This document shows, piece by piece, positions 18,101-26,475 of a stretch of 64,000 nucleotides of DNA. The notes under the pieces are model-generated. The model was given only the letters and a program-made list of their open reading frames with translations, did no database searches and was not told the DNA's origin. Position numbers and translations under genes: made by a program. This DNA is from Chiayiivirga flava (GTDB lineage Bacteria; Pseudomonadota; Gammaproteobacteria; Xanthomonadales; Xanthomonadaceae): positions 620,001 to 684,000 of the forward strand of contig NZ_JACHHP010000002.1 of the NCBI RefSeq assembly GCF_014202825.1, in the 5' to 3' direction. The number at the start of each line of letters is the position of its first letter. Position 1 is the first letter of the stretch.

Positions 18101-21100
18101 ATCCTCGCGCTCTGGATCGTTTCGCCCGCGCTGATGGCGTGGCTCGGGCGTCCACCGCAGCAGCGCCGCGCGCAGCTTTCGCCACCGCAGCTGGCCTTCC
18201 TCGGCCGCCTTGCACGCCGCACCTGGGGGTTTTTCGAGACGCAGATCCGGGCCGAGGACCACTGGCTGCCGCCGGACAACATCCAGGAGCATCCGGCCTT
18301 CGTCGTCGCACGCCGCACCTCGCCGACGAACATCGGTCTTTCGCTGCTCGCCAACCTTGCGGCGCGCGATTTCGGCTACCTGCAGACCGGCGCCGTCATC
18401 GAACGCACCGATCGCGTCCTCGCCACGATCGAGACGATGCCGCGCCATCGCGGCCACCTGTACAACTGGTACGACACGGCCACGCTGCAGCCGTTGCCGC
18501 CGCGCTACATTTCCACGGTCGACAGCGGCAATCTTGCCGGCCACCTGCTGACCCTGCGACAGGGCCTGCTGGCGTTGATCGACGCGCCGATCCTGGCGCG
18601 CAGCACGTTCGACGGCCTCGCCGACACGCTGGGCGTGCTGGAGGAAACGCGCCGAGCGACACCGTCGGCCGACGACGCGATCGAGCGCGCCATCGTGCGC
18701 TTCCGCGCCACGCTCGACATCGCCCGCGGCGCGGCGCCGGACACGCTGCGCAGTGCCGAACGCACGCTGGCCGAGCTCGCTGCGCAGGCACGCGAGATCC
18801 GTGCCGCGTGGCCGGCTGCAACGGATGGGCTTGCAGGACTCGCCGAGCCCGACTGGAGCGCAGCGCTGGTCGATGCCTGCGAATCGGCGCAGGCCGAACT
18901 GGTGTTTTTCGCGCCGTGGCTCGACGCCGTCGACGATGGGCCGCCGCCGGCCGGTCCGATTCCGACGTTGCGCGCCTTGCGCGGCGCGACGCAGGGCGCG
19001 GTGGTGCATGCCCGCGCACGCGAACGCATCCTGCAGCTGGAGCGGCTTGCGCACGTTGCCGGCCAGTTCTCGCTGATGGAATACGGCTTCCTCTACGACC
19101 GCGCGCATCATCTGCTGTCGATCGGCTACAACGTCGACGACCGCCGGCTCGACGCCGGCCACTACGACCTGCTCGCATCGGAAGCCAGGCTCGGCGTGTT
19201 CGTCGCCATCGCGCAGGGCCAGCTGCCGCAGGAGACCTGGTTTGCGCTGGGTCGGCTGCTGACCGAGGTCGACGGCAACGCGGCGCTGCTGTCGTGGAGC
19301 GGCTCGATGTTCGAGTACCTGATGCCGCAGCTGGTGATGCCGAGCTATCCCGATACGTTGCTCGACCAGACCGCGAAGCATTCGGTTGCCGCGCAGATCC
19401 GGTATGGCCGCCAGCGCGACGTGCCGTGGGGCATTTCGGAGTCGGGCTACAACACCGTCGACGCGCAGATGAACTACCAGTACCGCGCGTTCGGCGTGCC
19501 GGGTCTGGGGCTCAAGCGCGGCCTGGCGCAGGATCTGGTCATCGCGCCGTACGCCTCGATGATGGCGCTGATGGTGGCGCCCGATGCCGCATGCCAGAAC
19601 CTGCAGCGCCTGGTCGAGCTCGGGTTCGGCGGGCGCTTCGGCCTGTTCGAGGCCATCGACTACACGCCACAGCGCGTGCCGCGCGGGCAGGACTTCGCCG
19701 TGGTGCGTTCGTACATGGCGCACCACCAGGGCATGGGATTCCTTGCACTGGACTATCTCCTGCGCGACCAGCCGATGCAGAAGCGCTTCGTCGCCGATCC
19801 GGAGTTCCAGGCGACCCTGCTGCTGCTGCAGGAGCGCATCCCGCGCACCGGCGTGTTCCATCCGCACGAGGCCGAAACCACCGGCGCGCGCGCCGCGCTG
19901 CCGGCGCCGGAAACGCATCTGCGCGTGTTCCGCAATCCCGGCACGGCGCGGCCGTCGGTGCAGATGTTGTCGAACGGCCGCTACCACGGTCTGCTCACGA
20001 GCGCCGGCGGCGGCTACAGCCGGCAGCGCGACATGGCCATCACACGCTGGCGCGAGGACGGCACGCGCGACCACTGGGGCACGTTCTGCTATCTGCGCGA
20101 CGTGGCGAGCGGCGATTTCTGGTCGGCCGCGTTCCAGCCCACCTGCGTGGCGGTCGAGCAGTACGAGGCGATCTTCTCCGACGCCAAGGCCGAGTTCCGC
20201 GGTCGCAACCGCGGCTTCGACACGCATCTGGAGATCGCGATCTCGGCCGAGGACGACATCGAGCTGCGCCGCCTGCGCATCGTCAACCGCTCGCGCCAGT
20301 CCCGCACGGTCGAGATCACGACCTATGCCGAGGTGGTGCTGGCGCCGCCGCTCGCCGACGAGATGCATCCGGCCTTCGGCAACCTATTCGTGCAGACGAA
20401 GATCGTGCGCGAACGCCAGGCGCTGCTGTGCACGCGGCGCGCACGGTCGCAGCACGAGGTGCCGCCGTGGATGTTCCATCTGATGGCGGTGCATTACGCC
20501 GACATCGACGCGATTTCCTACGAGACCGACCGTGCGCGGTTCCTCGGGCGCGGCAACACTCCGCGCGCCCCGCAGGCGCTGACGCGACAGGAGACCCTGT
20601 CCGACTCGGACGGGTCGGTGCTCGATCCCATCGTCGCGATCCGCGTGCGGATCACGCTTGCGCCGGACCAGAGCGCCATGCTCGACATGGTCACCGGCGT
20701 TGGCGGCGATCGCGATGCCTGCCTCGCGCTGATCGATAAGTACCGCGACCGGCGCCTGGCGGACCGCGTGTTCGATCTTGCCTGGACGCACAGCCAGGTG
20801 GTGCGGCGCCAGATCAATGCCTCGCAGTCGGATGCGCGCCTGTACGAGCGGCTGGCGGGCCTGATGATCTACACCCACGCGCTGCTGCGCGCCGACAGCG
20901 CGGTGCTGCTGCAGAACCGGCGCGGGCAATCGGGGCTGTGGGGGCATGCGATTTCGGGCGACCTGCCGATCGTGCTGGTGCAGATCGCGGACGCGGCCAA
21001 CATCGAACTGGTGCGCCAGATGGTGCAGGCGCATGCGTACTGGCGCCTGAAAGGCCTGAACGTCGACATGGTGATCTGGAACGAGGACCAGGCCGGTTAC

Positions 21101-23824
21101 CGCCAGCAGTTGCAGGAGCAGATCCTGAGCCTGGTCTCGGCCGGACCCGAAGGCAACGTGCTCGATCGGCCCGGCGGCATCTTCGTGCGGCCGGCGCAGC
21201 AGATTTCGCACGAGGATCGGATCCTGCTGCAGACCGTCGCACGCGTCATCGTCAGCGACCAGCGCGGCACGCTGGCGGCGCAGGTGGGCCGCAGCGCGCC
21301 GCGCGAACGCACCGTGCCGTTGCTGATCGAGCCGACGGCGGACGCGCCGCCCGCGGACGCGTCCGCGGACGCGACGCCGTGGCCGTTCGCGTCGACCGAT
21401 GCGCTCCAGTTCGACAACGGCACCGGCGGCTTCTCGCCCGACGGCCGCGAGTACGCGATCGCGCTGCACGACGGCGCGGCGACACCGGCGCCGTGGTCGA
21501 ACGTGATGGCGAACATGCAGCTGGGCACGGTGGTGAGCGAAAGCTCGTCCGGCTACACCTGGTTCGAGAACGCGCACGAGTTCCGCCTCACGCCATGGCA
21601 CAACGATCCGGTGTCGGACACCGACGGCGAAGCCTTCTACCTGCGCGACGAGGACAGCGGACGGGTGTGGTCGCCGATGCCGCTCCCGTGCCGCGGCAGC
21701 GGCACCTACCGCACGCGCCACGGCTTCGGCTACAGCGTGTACGAGCACGTCGAGGACGGCATCGCGAGCGAGCTGACGGTGTTCGTGGCGCTGCACCAGC
21801 CGGTCAAGTTTTCCGTGCTGGTGCTGCGCAACCTGTCCGGCCGTCCGCGGCGCGTGTCGGCGACCGGCTATGTCGAGTGGGTGCTCGGCGACATCCGCGC
21901 GAAATCGCAGATGCACGTGGTCAGCGACGTCGACGCCGCGTCCGGCGTGCTCACCGCGCGCAACCCGTACAACACCGAGTTCGCCGGCCGCGTCGCGTTC
22001 TTCGACGTCGACGGTCCGACGCGCACCTTCACCGCGGACCGCACCGAATTTCTCGGACGCAACGGCAGCCTTGCCGATCCCGACGCGTTGCGGCGCAGGC
22101 ACCTGTCCGGTCGCCTCGGTGCCGGGCTTGATCCGTGCGCGGCGCTGCAGGTGCCGTTCGATCTCGCGCCGGGACAACAGGTCGAGACCGCGTTCCGGCT
22201 TGGCGTCGGCACCGACCTGCGCGGCGCGCTGCAGATCGCGCAGCGCGCGCGTGGCGTCGCGGCGGCACGCGACGCGCTGGAGGCGGTGCGCATCCACTGG
22301 CGCGACACGCTCGATGCGGTGCGCGTGGAGACGCCCGAGCCGAGCGTCGACGTGCTCGCCAACGGCTGGCTGCTGTACCAGACCCTGGCCTGCCGTTACG
22401 TCGCACGCAGCGGCTATTACCAGTCCGGCGGCGCGTTCGGCTTCCGCGACCAGCTGCAGGACACCATGGCCACGGTGCACGCGATGCCCGAACTCAGCCG
22501 CTCGCATCTGCTGCTCAGCGCCGCGCACCAGTTCCCGCAGGGCGACGTGCTGCACTGGTGGCATCCGCCGCAGGGCCGCGGCGTGCGCACGCGTTGTTCC
22601 GACGATTTCCTCTGGCTGCCGCTGGCCGCCTGCCGCTACGTGCAGATCACCGGCGACACCCGCGTGCTCGACGAGCCGGTGCCGTTCGTCGAAGGCCGGC
22701 CGGTGGGTGCGGACGAGGAGTCCTACTACGACCTGCCGCTGGCGTCGGGCCTGCAGCGCTCGTTCTACGAGCATTGCGTGCTCGCGTTGCGGCGGGGCAC
22801 CGAACTGCTGGGCGAACGCGGCCTGCCGCTGATCGGCACCGGCGACTGGAACGACGGCATGAACCGCGTCGGCGACGCCGGGCGCGGGGAAAGCGTGTGG
22901 CTCGGCTTCTTCCTGCATCACGTGCTGCTGCAGTTCGAGCCGCTCGCGCGCGAACGCGGCGACGTCGCGTTCGCGGCGTACTGCGTCGACGCCGCGCGGC
23001 GCTTGCGCGACAACATCGAGGTGCACGCCTGGGATGGCGCGTGGTACCGGCGCGCGTGGTTCGACGACGGCACGCCGCTGGGCTCGCAGCAGAGCGACGA
23101 ATGCCGCATCGACTCGATTTCGCAGAGCTGGTCCGTGCTGTCGGGCGCGGCCGATCCGGCGCGCGCGAACGAGGCGATGGCGGCGCTGGATCGCCATCTC
23201 GTCAAACGCGAGGCCGGCCTGATCCAGCTGCTCGATCCGCCGTTCGACACCACGCCCAAGGACCCCGGCTACATCCGTGGCTACGTGCCCGGCGTGCGCG
23301 AAAACGGCGGGCAGTACACGCACGCGGCGGTGTGGGCGGCGATGGCGTTCGCGCAGCTGGGCGACAGCGCGAAGGCCTGGGAACTGGCGCGCATGATCAA
23401 TCCGGTGCACCATGCGCGCGACGCCGATGCCGTGGCGACCTACAAGGTGGAACCGTACGTGCTTGCGGCCGATGTCTACGGCGTGGCCCCGCACGTGGGC
23501 CGCGGCGGCTGGACCTGGTACACCGGCTCGGCCGGCTGGATGTACCGCCTGCTGACCGAGTCCCTGCTCGGCCTGCAGCGCGAGGGCGACACGCTGCGGT
23601 TGCAGCCGTGCATCCCGGCGGACTGGCCGGGCTACCGCATCCGCTTCCGGCACGGGGAAAGCCTGTACGCGATCGAGGTGGTCCAGGTCGACGCGAACGA
23701 GATCGATGCGCTGCCCGCCAGCCTGCATCTGGACGGCGTGGCGCAGGACGGACTGCGCTTCCCGATCCGCGACGATGGCGCCACCCATCGCGTGGACGTC
23801 CGCTGGCCGCGGCCGCCGCGGTGA
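15158..23824 (+). CDS. cyclic beta-1,2-glucan synthase (NdvB/ChvB family)
   Basis: A 2888-residue membrane enzyme, the usual size for Cgs/NdvB. It starts at ATG 15158 after AGGGCAGGA. Membrane helix pairs lie at about residues 415-473, 837-870 and 958-995. Between them is the GT84 glycosyltransferase, with DSDT at 637-640 and the RxxRW-type motif RRARW at 782-786. A glycoamylase-like domain follows (GISESGYNTVDAQMNYQY near 1425; YMAHHQGMGF further on). The C-terminal half is a GH94 phosphorylase-like region with GDWNDGMN at 2562-2569, whose Asp2566 corresponds to the GH94 catalytic acid. The protein initiates, elongates from UDP-glucose and cyclises periplasmic osmoregulated glucans. It is followed 76 bp later by a cyclopropane synthase gene. 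Confidence 0.95.
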   Translation: MPRNRKILGLPLRWLRHLAQGALRAPAPVAEAPLRSRLLSAEQMEEHGRTLAQSHRVHARPQPDLLLARLRQNEHLLDEAGTLLTRMVQDEIRITPAGEWLLDNYYLIEEQIRIARRHLPKDYSRQLPSLAGGPSTGLPRVYDLALEAIAHGDGRIDAETLSRFVAAYQTVTPLRLGELWAIPIMLRLALIENLRRMAVRVMRDAADHRLAGDWAARLNRTADAAPKDVVLVVADMARSSPPMSGAFVAELARGLHGRSTALAMPASWIDQWLADAEQSVEALVHAETQQQAADQVSISNSIGSLRFLAQMDWREFVETMSVVEQTLRQDPSGTYARMDFGTRDAYRHVVEGVARRAAIDEVEVAAAALRLARARAQADALESHVGYYLVDDGVTRLQAEVATGATRAPRLRARRTPLPLYLLPIAAVTAAFTWGMLTEMHAQRVGTALLALLAVLGVIAFSELGIALVNWIATIRVAPQPLARLDFSEGIPVDARTLVAVPSMLGSLAGIDDLIEGLEVRFLANRDPHLHFALLTDFLDAPTQVQPEDDALLAHAARQIDLLNARYAPEHGHRFFLFHRPREWNARERVWMGRERKRGKLVALNRLLRGGVPGGTFLRTAGNVDVLSNVRYVITLDSDTRLPRDAARELVGTLAHPLNRARFDERRRRVTRGYGILQPSVGSSMSGRVASRYARMYGSEPGIDPYTRTVSDVYQDLFGEGSFVGKGIYDVDAFEHALHGRLPDNRVLSHDLLEGCYARAGLVSDVRLYEDYPARYAADVKRRARWIRGDWQLLPWLLPRVPLQDGTRERNPLSWLSRGKLLDNLRRSLVPLAATALLVFGWLLLSSPLTWTVWLLCLLALPVLVPAIWDLTTRPPDMALDTHLLALLRSSGRQLRRAAVNLACLPYEAFFSSGAIVRTLWRMGVTRRGLLQWNPSSEVERKLGSGSRAELLGMWPGPAFALCVGAMLARANPTALWVAAPILALWIVSPALMAWLGRPPQQRRAQLSPPQLAFLGRLARRTWGFFETQIRAEDHWLPPDNIQEHPAFVVARRTSPTNIGLSLLANLAARDFGYLQTGAVIERTDRVLATIETMPRHRGHLYNWYDTATLQPLPPRYISTVDSGNLAGHLLTLRQGLLALIDAPILARSTFDGLADTLGVLEETRRATPSADDAIERAIVRFRATLDIARGAAPDTLRSAERTLAELAAQAREIRAAWPAATDGLAGLAEPDWSAALVDACESAQAELVFFAPWLDAVDDGPPPAGPIPTLRALRGATQGAVVHARARERILQLERLAHVAGQFSLMEYGFLYDRAHHLLSIGYNVDDRRLDAGHYDLLASEARLGVFVAIAQGQLPQETWFALGRLLTEVDGNAALLSWSGSMFEYLMPQLVMPSYPDTLLDQTAKHSVAAQIRYGRQRDVPWGISESGYNTVDAQMNYQYRAFGVPGLGLKRGLAQDLVIAPYASMMALMVAPDAACQNLQRLVELGFGGRFGLFEAIDYTPQRVPRGQDFAVVRSYMAHHQGMGFLALDYLLRDQPMQKRFVADPEFQATLLLLQERIPRTGVFHPHEAETTGARAALPAPETHLRVFRNPGTARPSVQMLSNGRYHGLLTSAGGGYSRQRDMAITRWREDGTRDHWGTFCYLRDVASGDFWSAAFQPTCVAVEQYEAIFSDAKAEFRGRNRGFDTHLEIAISAEDDIELRRLRIVNRSRQSRTVEITTYAEVVLAPPLADEMHPAFGNLFVQTKIVRERQALLCTRRARSQHEVPPWMFHLMAVHYADIDAISYETDRARFLGRGNTPRAPQALTRQETLSDSDGSVLDPIVAIRVRITLAPDQSAMLDMVTGVGGDRDACLALIDKYRDRRLADRVFDLAWTHSQVVRRQINASQSDARLYERLAGLMIYTHALLRADSAVLLQNRRGQSGLWGHAISGDLPIVLVQIADAANIELVRQMVQAHAYWRLKGLNVDMVIWNEDQAGYRQQLQEQILSLVSAGPEGNVLDRPGGIFVRPAQQISHEDRILLQTVARVIVSDQRGTLAAQVGRSAPRERTVPLLIEPTADAPPADASADATPWPFASTDALQFDNGTGGFSPDGREYAIALHDGAATPAPWSNVMANMQLGTVVSESSSGYTWFENAHEFRLTPWHNDPVSDTDGEAFYLRDEDSGRVWSPMPLPCRGSGTYRTRHGFGYSVYEHVEDGIASELTVFVALHQPVKFSVLVLRNLSGRPRRVSATGYVEWVLGDIRAKSQMHVVSDVDAASGVLTARNPYNTEFAGRVAFFDVDGPTRTFTADRTEFLGRNGSLADPDALRRRHLSGRLGAGLDPCAALQVPFDLAPGQQVETAFRLGVGTDLRGALQIAQRARGVAAARDALEAVRIHWRDTLDAVRVETPEPSVDVLANGWLLYQTLACRYVARSGYYQSGGAFGFRDQLQDTMATVHAMPELSRSHLLLSAAHQFPQGDVLHWWHPPQGRGVRTRCSDDFLWLPLAACRYVQITGDTRVLDEPVPFVEGRPVGADEESYYDLPLASGLQRSFYEHCVLALRRGTELLGERGLPLIGTGDWNDGMNRVGDAGRGESVWLGFFLHHVLLQFEPLARERGDVAFAAYCVDAARRLRDNIEVHAWDGAWYRRAWFDDGTPLGSQQSDECRIDSISQSWSVLSGAADPARANEAMAALDRHLVKREAGLIQLLDPPFDTTPKDPGYIRGYVPGVRENGGQYTHAAVWAAMAFAQLGDSAKAWELARMINPVHHARDADAVATYKVEPYVLAADVYGVAPHVGRGGWTWYTGSAGWMYRLLTESLLGLQREGDTLRLQPCIPADWPGYRIRFRHGESLYAIEVVQVDANEIDALPASLHLDGVAQDGLRFPIRDDGATHRVDVRWPRPPR

Positions 23825-23900
23825 TGGCGACCGGGTCGTCGCGCACGCCGGCGCTTGCGTGCGGGGGCGCTTTGCGCTTGGATGGCGGCGCGAGGTTCCC

Positions 23901-25019
23901 ATGCGTTCGACCCTGTCCAGACGCGTCGTCACCGACCTGCTCGCACACGCCGACGTGCGCACCGACGGCGCGCGTCCGTTCGATCTGCGTGTGCACGACG
24001 AGGGGTTCTACGCACGTGTCCTTGCGCAGGGATCGCTCGGCTTCGGCGAGAGCTACATGGACGGTGCGTGGGACAGCGCCGACCTCGACGAACTCCTGTT
24101 CCGCCTCGTCGCCGCGCGGCTGGACGAGCGCGTGCACGGCCGCGCCGAGCTGTGGGCGGCGCTGCGTGCGCGCCTGCTGAATCTGCAGGCGGGCCGGCGT
24201 GCATGGGACGTGGGCCTGCGCCACTACGACCTCGGCAACGATCTGTACGCGGCGATGCTCGACCCGCACATGCAGTACAGCTGCGGCTACTGGCGCGAGG
24301 CCGACACGCTGGACGCCGCCCAGGTCGCGAAACTGCGCCTGGTCTGCGAAAAGCTGGGGTTCGCGCCCGGCATGCACGTGCTCGACATCGGCTGCGGCTG
24401 GGGTACCGCGCTTGCGTTCGCGGCGCGCGAGTACGGCGTCAGCGGCGTCGGCGTCACGATCTCGCGCGAGCAGGCGGCGTACGCGCGCGAGCGCTGCGCG
24501 GGGCTGCCGATCGAGATCCGCACGCAGGATTACCGCGAACTCGACGGCCGCTTCGACCGCATCGTCTCGATCGGCATGTTCGAGCACGTCGGGGTGCGCA
24601 ACTACCGCACCTATTTCGAGACCGCGCGCCGGCTGCTGCACGACGACGGCCTCTTCCTGCTGCACAGCATCGGCGGCGAGGCGAGTGTCGACCACACCGA
24701 CGCGTGGATCGAGAAGTACATCTTTCCCAATTCGATGCTGCCGTCCGCCGCGCAGATCGCGCGCGCGGTCGAAGGCGTGTTCGTGCTGGAGGACTGGCAC
24801 AATTTCGGCGCCGACTATGTCCGCACGCTGCGCGCGTGGCGCGCCAACATCGAGGCGCGCTGGCAGGCGCTCCCGGCGCGCTACGACGAACGCTTTCGCC
24901 GCATGTGGCGTTACTACCTCGCGGCCGCCGCGGCCGGATTCCGCGCGCGCCGCACCCAGCTGTGGCAGCTGGTGCTGTCGCCGCGCGGCGTGCCGGGCGG
25001 CTACCGCAGCCTGCGCTGA
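23901..25019 (+). CDS. cfa: cyclopropane-fatty-acyl-phospholipid synthase family protein
   Basis: A 372-residue soluble methyltransferase. An N-terminal lipid-binding region contains GSLGFGESYMDGAWDSADLD. The DLGNDLYAAMLDPHMQYSCGYW motif spans about residues 113-134, and the SAM site VLDIGCGWGTALAFAA lies near 163. IGMFEHVGVRNYRTYF and the LHSIGG region complete the family pattern. It adds a methylene bridge across double bonds of phospholipid acyl chains, which would use products of a desaturase such as the one at 3518. The start ATG 23901 is preceded by GCGAGGTT. It may be co-transcribed with the glucan synthase gene. Confidence 0.92.
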   Translation: MRSTLSRRVVTDLLAHADVRTDGARPFDLRVHDEGFYARVLAQGSLGFGESYMDGAWDSADLDELLFRLVAARLDERVHGRAELWAALRARLLNLQAGRRAWDVGLRHYDLGNDLYAAMLDPHMQYSCGYWREADTLDAAQVAKLRLVCEKLGFAPGMHVLDIGCGWGTALAFAAREYGVSGVGVTISREQAAYARERCAGLPIEIRTQDYRELDGRFDRIVSIGMFEHVGVRNYRTYFETARRLLHDDGLFLLHSIGGEASVDHTDAWIEKYIFPNSMLPSAAQIARAVEGVFVLEDWHNFGADYVRTLRAWRANIEARWQALPARYDERFRRMWRYYLAAAAAGFRARRTQLWQLVLSPRGVPGGYRSLR

Positions 25020-25032
25020 GCCGCCGGTTCGC

Positions 25033-25923
25033 TCAGGCCGCGTCGGACGTGAATGCCTTCGGCAGCATGCCCAGGAAGAACGCCCAGCCGAACGGGTAGT
25101 CGCTGATGTCGGCCGCGCGGGTGAAGCCCTCGTGCACGAGCGTGACGCGCGTGCCGCTGCCCTCGCTCGCGAACAGCCAGGTGATGCGTTGCGGCGGCAT
25201 GTCCGGATCGCCGCGCCAGTCCGGCCAGTCGGTCACGAGTTTCTCGTTCTCGACCAGTTCGAGGATGCGGGATGGACCGCCGGCCACGTCGCGTTCGCCG
25301 ATCCGGTAGTTCCAGCCGTAGCTGTAGCGGCCGCCGACGTGCGGCTCGACCTGCGCCGCCGACGCGATCCAGCGATCGAGGCTGGCCGGATCGAGGAAGC
25401 TGGCGAACACGCGTTCGCGCGGCGCGTCGATGAGGATGGACGCGGTGACGCGAGGGTCCGGATCGGTGAAGTCCGGGCGCGAGATTGCCGCGCCGCCATC
25501 GAGCCAGGCCTGCAGGTTGCCGAAGTACAGGCGCCAGAGATCGTCGACCAGTTCCTTCGCACGGCCGATCGCTGGCGCGCGCGCGAAGCGGTGCACGGCG
25601 CGCAGGCGCGTACCGCCCGGGTTCGTGTCCGCATCGCCAGGCGCCAGCAACAGTTCGACGGTGCCGGTTTCGCCGTGCATCGGCCACGTGAAGACGAGGC
25701 GGTGCGGTGGCTCGAACGCAAGCAGCTGCTGGGTGGCGTCGGTGCGCGTGGGCACGGCGTAGGTGTGACGGCCCCAGAAGCGGAAGCGACCGTCGGGGCG
25801 CGCATCGACGTCCACCGATTCGGCGAACCATGCGCGCAGCGCGTCGGGATCCGTCAGTGCCGCGAACAGCGTCTCGGGCGAGACCTTGAAGTCGCTGCCG
25901 AAGTCGTTTTCGAGGGCGGTCAT
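25033..25923 (-). CDS. tandem SRPBCC (AHSA1-like) domain protein
   Basis: A 296-residue protein with two START-like domains of the activator-of-Hsp90-ATPase homologue type. The first begins FKVSPETLFAALTDPDALRAWF (about residues 12-33). The second begins ILIDAPRERVFASFLDPASLDRWI (about 170). Both carry the domain's characteristic opening and later TRVTLVHEGF-like strands. Such proteins bind small hydrophobic ligands, and those encoded next to ArsR-type regulators are common but mostly uncharacterised. It starts 28 bp after the arsR-type gene. ATG 25923 was chosen over an in-frame ATG at 25986 because the latter lies inside the upstream gene and adds unstructured residues. Confidence 0.85.
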   Translation of the reverse strand: MTALENDFGSDFKVSPETLFAALTDPDALRAWFAESVDVDARPDGRFRFWGRHTYAVPTRTDATQQLLAFEPPHRLVFTWPMHGETGTVELLLAPGDADTNPGGTRLRAVHRFARAPAIGRAKELVDDLWRLYFGNLQAWLDGGAAISRPDFTDPDPRVTASILIDAPRERVFASFLDPASLDRWIASAAQVEPHVGGRYSYGWNYRIGERDVAGGPSRILELVENEKLVTDWPDWRGDPDMPPQRITWLFASEGSGTRVTLVHEGFTRAADISDYPFGWAFFLGMLPKAFTSDAA

Positions 25924-25951
25924 GCGTTGCGTCCGGTCGGGTGGAGGGAGG

Positions 25952-26287
25952 TCACGAGGAGAGATCGATGTCGGCTTCGATCGCACGCTTGAGATCGCTC
26001 AGGCGCGCGCTCCAGAACAGGCGGTACGGCGCCAGCCAGCGGTCCACGCTGGCGAGCGCGGCGGCGTCGAGCGAATAGAGCCGCGCCTGCGCCTGCCGCC
26101 GCTCGTGCAGCAGGCCGGCGCGGCGCAGCACGCCGATGTGCCTGGCGATGGCCGGCCGGCTCACCGGGAAATGCCGCGCCAGATCCCCGGCGCGCAGTTC
26201 CTGTCGGCGCAGCAGATCGAGAATCGCGCGGCGCGTGGGATCGGCGATGGCGGCGAACACGGCGCCGGACTGCTGCTGTGTAACCAT
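25952..26287 (-). CDS. ArsR-family transcriptional repressor
   Basis: A 111-residue winged-helix regulator: VFAAIADPTRRAILDLLRRQEL, then LARHFPVSRPAIARHIGVLRRAGLL (recognition helix about residues 43-65). No CxC metal-binding motif is present in the alpha-3 helix, so it belongs to the SRPBCC-associated ArsR group and is not a classical arsenic sensor. It forms a two-gene operon with the SRPBCC protein. A perfect palindrome covers the start codon and a promoter directly abuts it, which indicates autorepression. There is no Shine-Dalgarno upstream, in keeping with a leaderless transcript. Confidence 0.9.
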   Translation of the reverse strand: MVTQQQSGAVFAAIADPTRRAILDLLRRQELRAGDLARHFPVSRPAIARHIGVLRRAGLLHERRQAQARLYSLDAAALASVDRWLAPYRLFWSARLSDLKRAIEADIDLSS

Positions 26288-26296
26288 GTGGTTACA
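26279..26296. promoter_or_regulatory. palindromic operator overlapping the ArsR start codon
   Basis: TGTAACCATGTGGTTACA is an 18-bp palindrome apart from its two central base pairs. The ArsR ATG (26285-26287, minus strand) lies inside it. Its position over the predicted transcription start suits ArsR autorepression. Confidence 0.7.
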
Positions 26297-26322
26297 TTAG
26301 GCGGCTGCCCTCGTGTCTGCAA
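26294..26322 (-). promoter_or_regulatory. predicted promoter of the ArsR-SRPBCC operon
   Basis: On the minus strand TTGCAG (26322-26317) and TAATGT (26299-26294) are separated by 17 bp. The A of the ArsR start codon is 7 bp beyond the -10 element, so transcription would begin at or next to the ATG, leaving no leader. Confidence 0.55.
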
Positions 26323-26354
26323 GGGGTCGGGGCCGGGCAGGAACGCGTGAAGAG

Positions 26355-26425
26355 GAGCAAGGAACGAGTCCGTGCCGGCTTTTCACCCGTTTCTCGCTGC
26401 TGATTTCATCACTCGTTCCTCGCTC
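26355..26425. repeat. inverted repeat of the GGAACGAGT type
   Basis: GAGCAAGGAACGAGT (26355-26369) and ACTCGTTCCTCGCTC (26411-26425) are reverse complements with one mismatch, 41 bp apart. They lie between the divergent ArsR and waaA genes. This looks like a short dispersed genomic repeat; there is no evidence that it is an operator. Confidence 0.5.
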
Positions 26426-26475
26426 CCGGCCCTCCGCTATCCTTGCCCGATGCCACCGATCCGCGGTCGCGCCCC

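Noticed and set aside
20384-23962. A 1192-codon open frame antisense to the glucan synthase gene, and similar long frames at 15077-17407 and 17606-20368.
   Set aside because: They are products of GC-rich third codon positions. Their translations are His/Arg/Asp/Ala-rich without any domain, while the plus-strand frame carries all conserved motifs.
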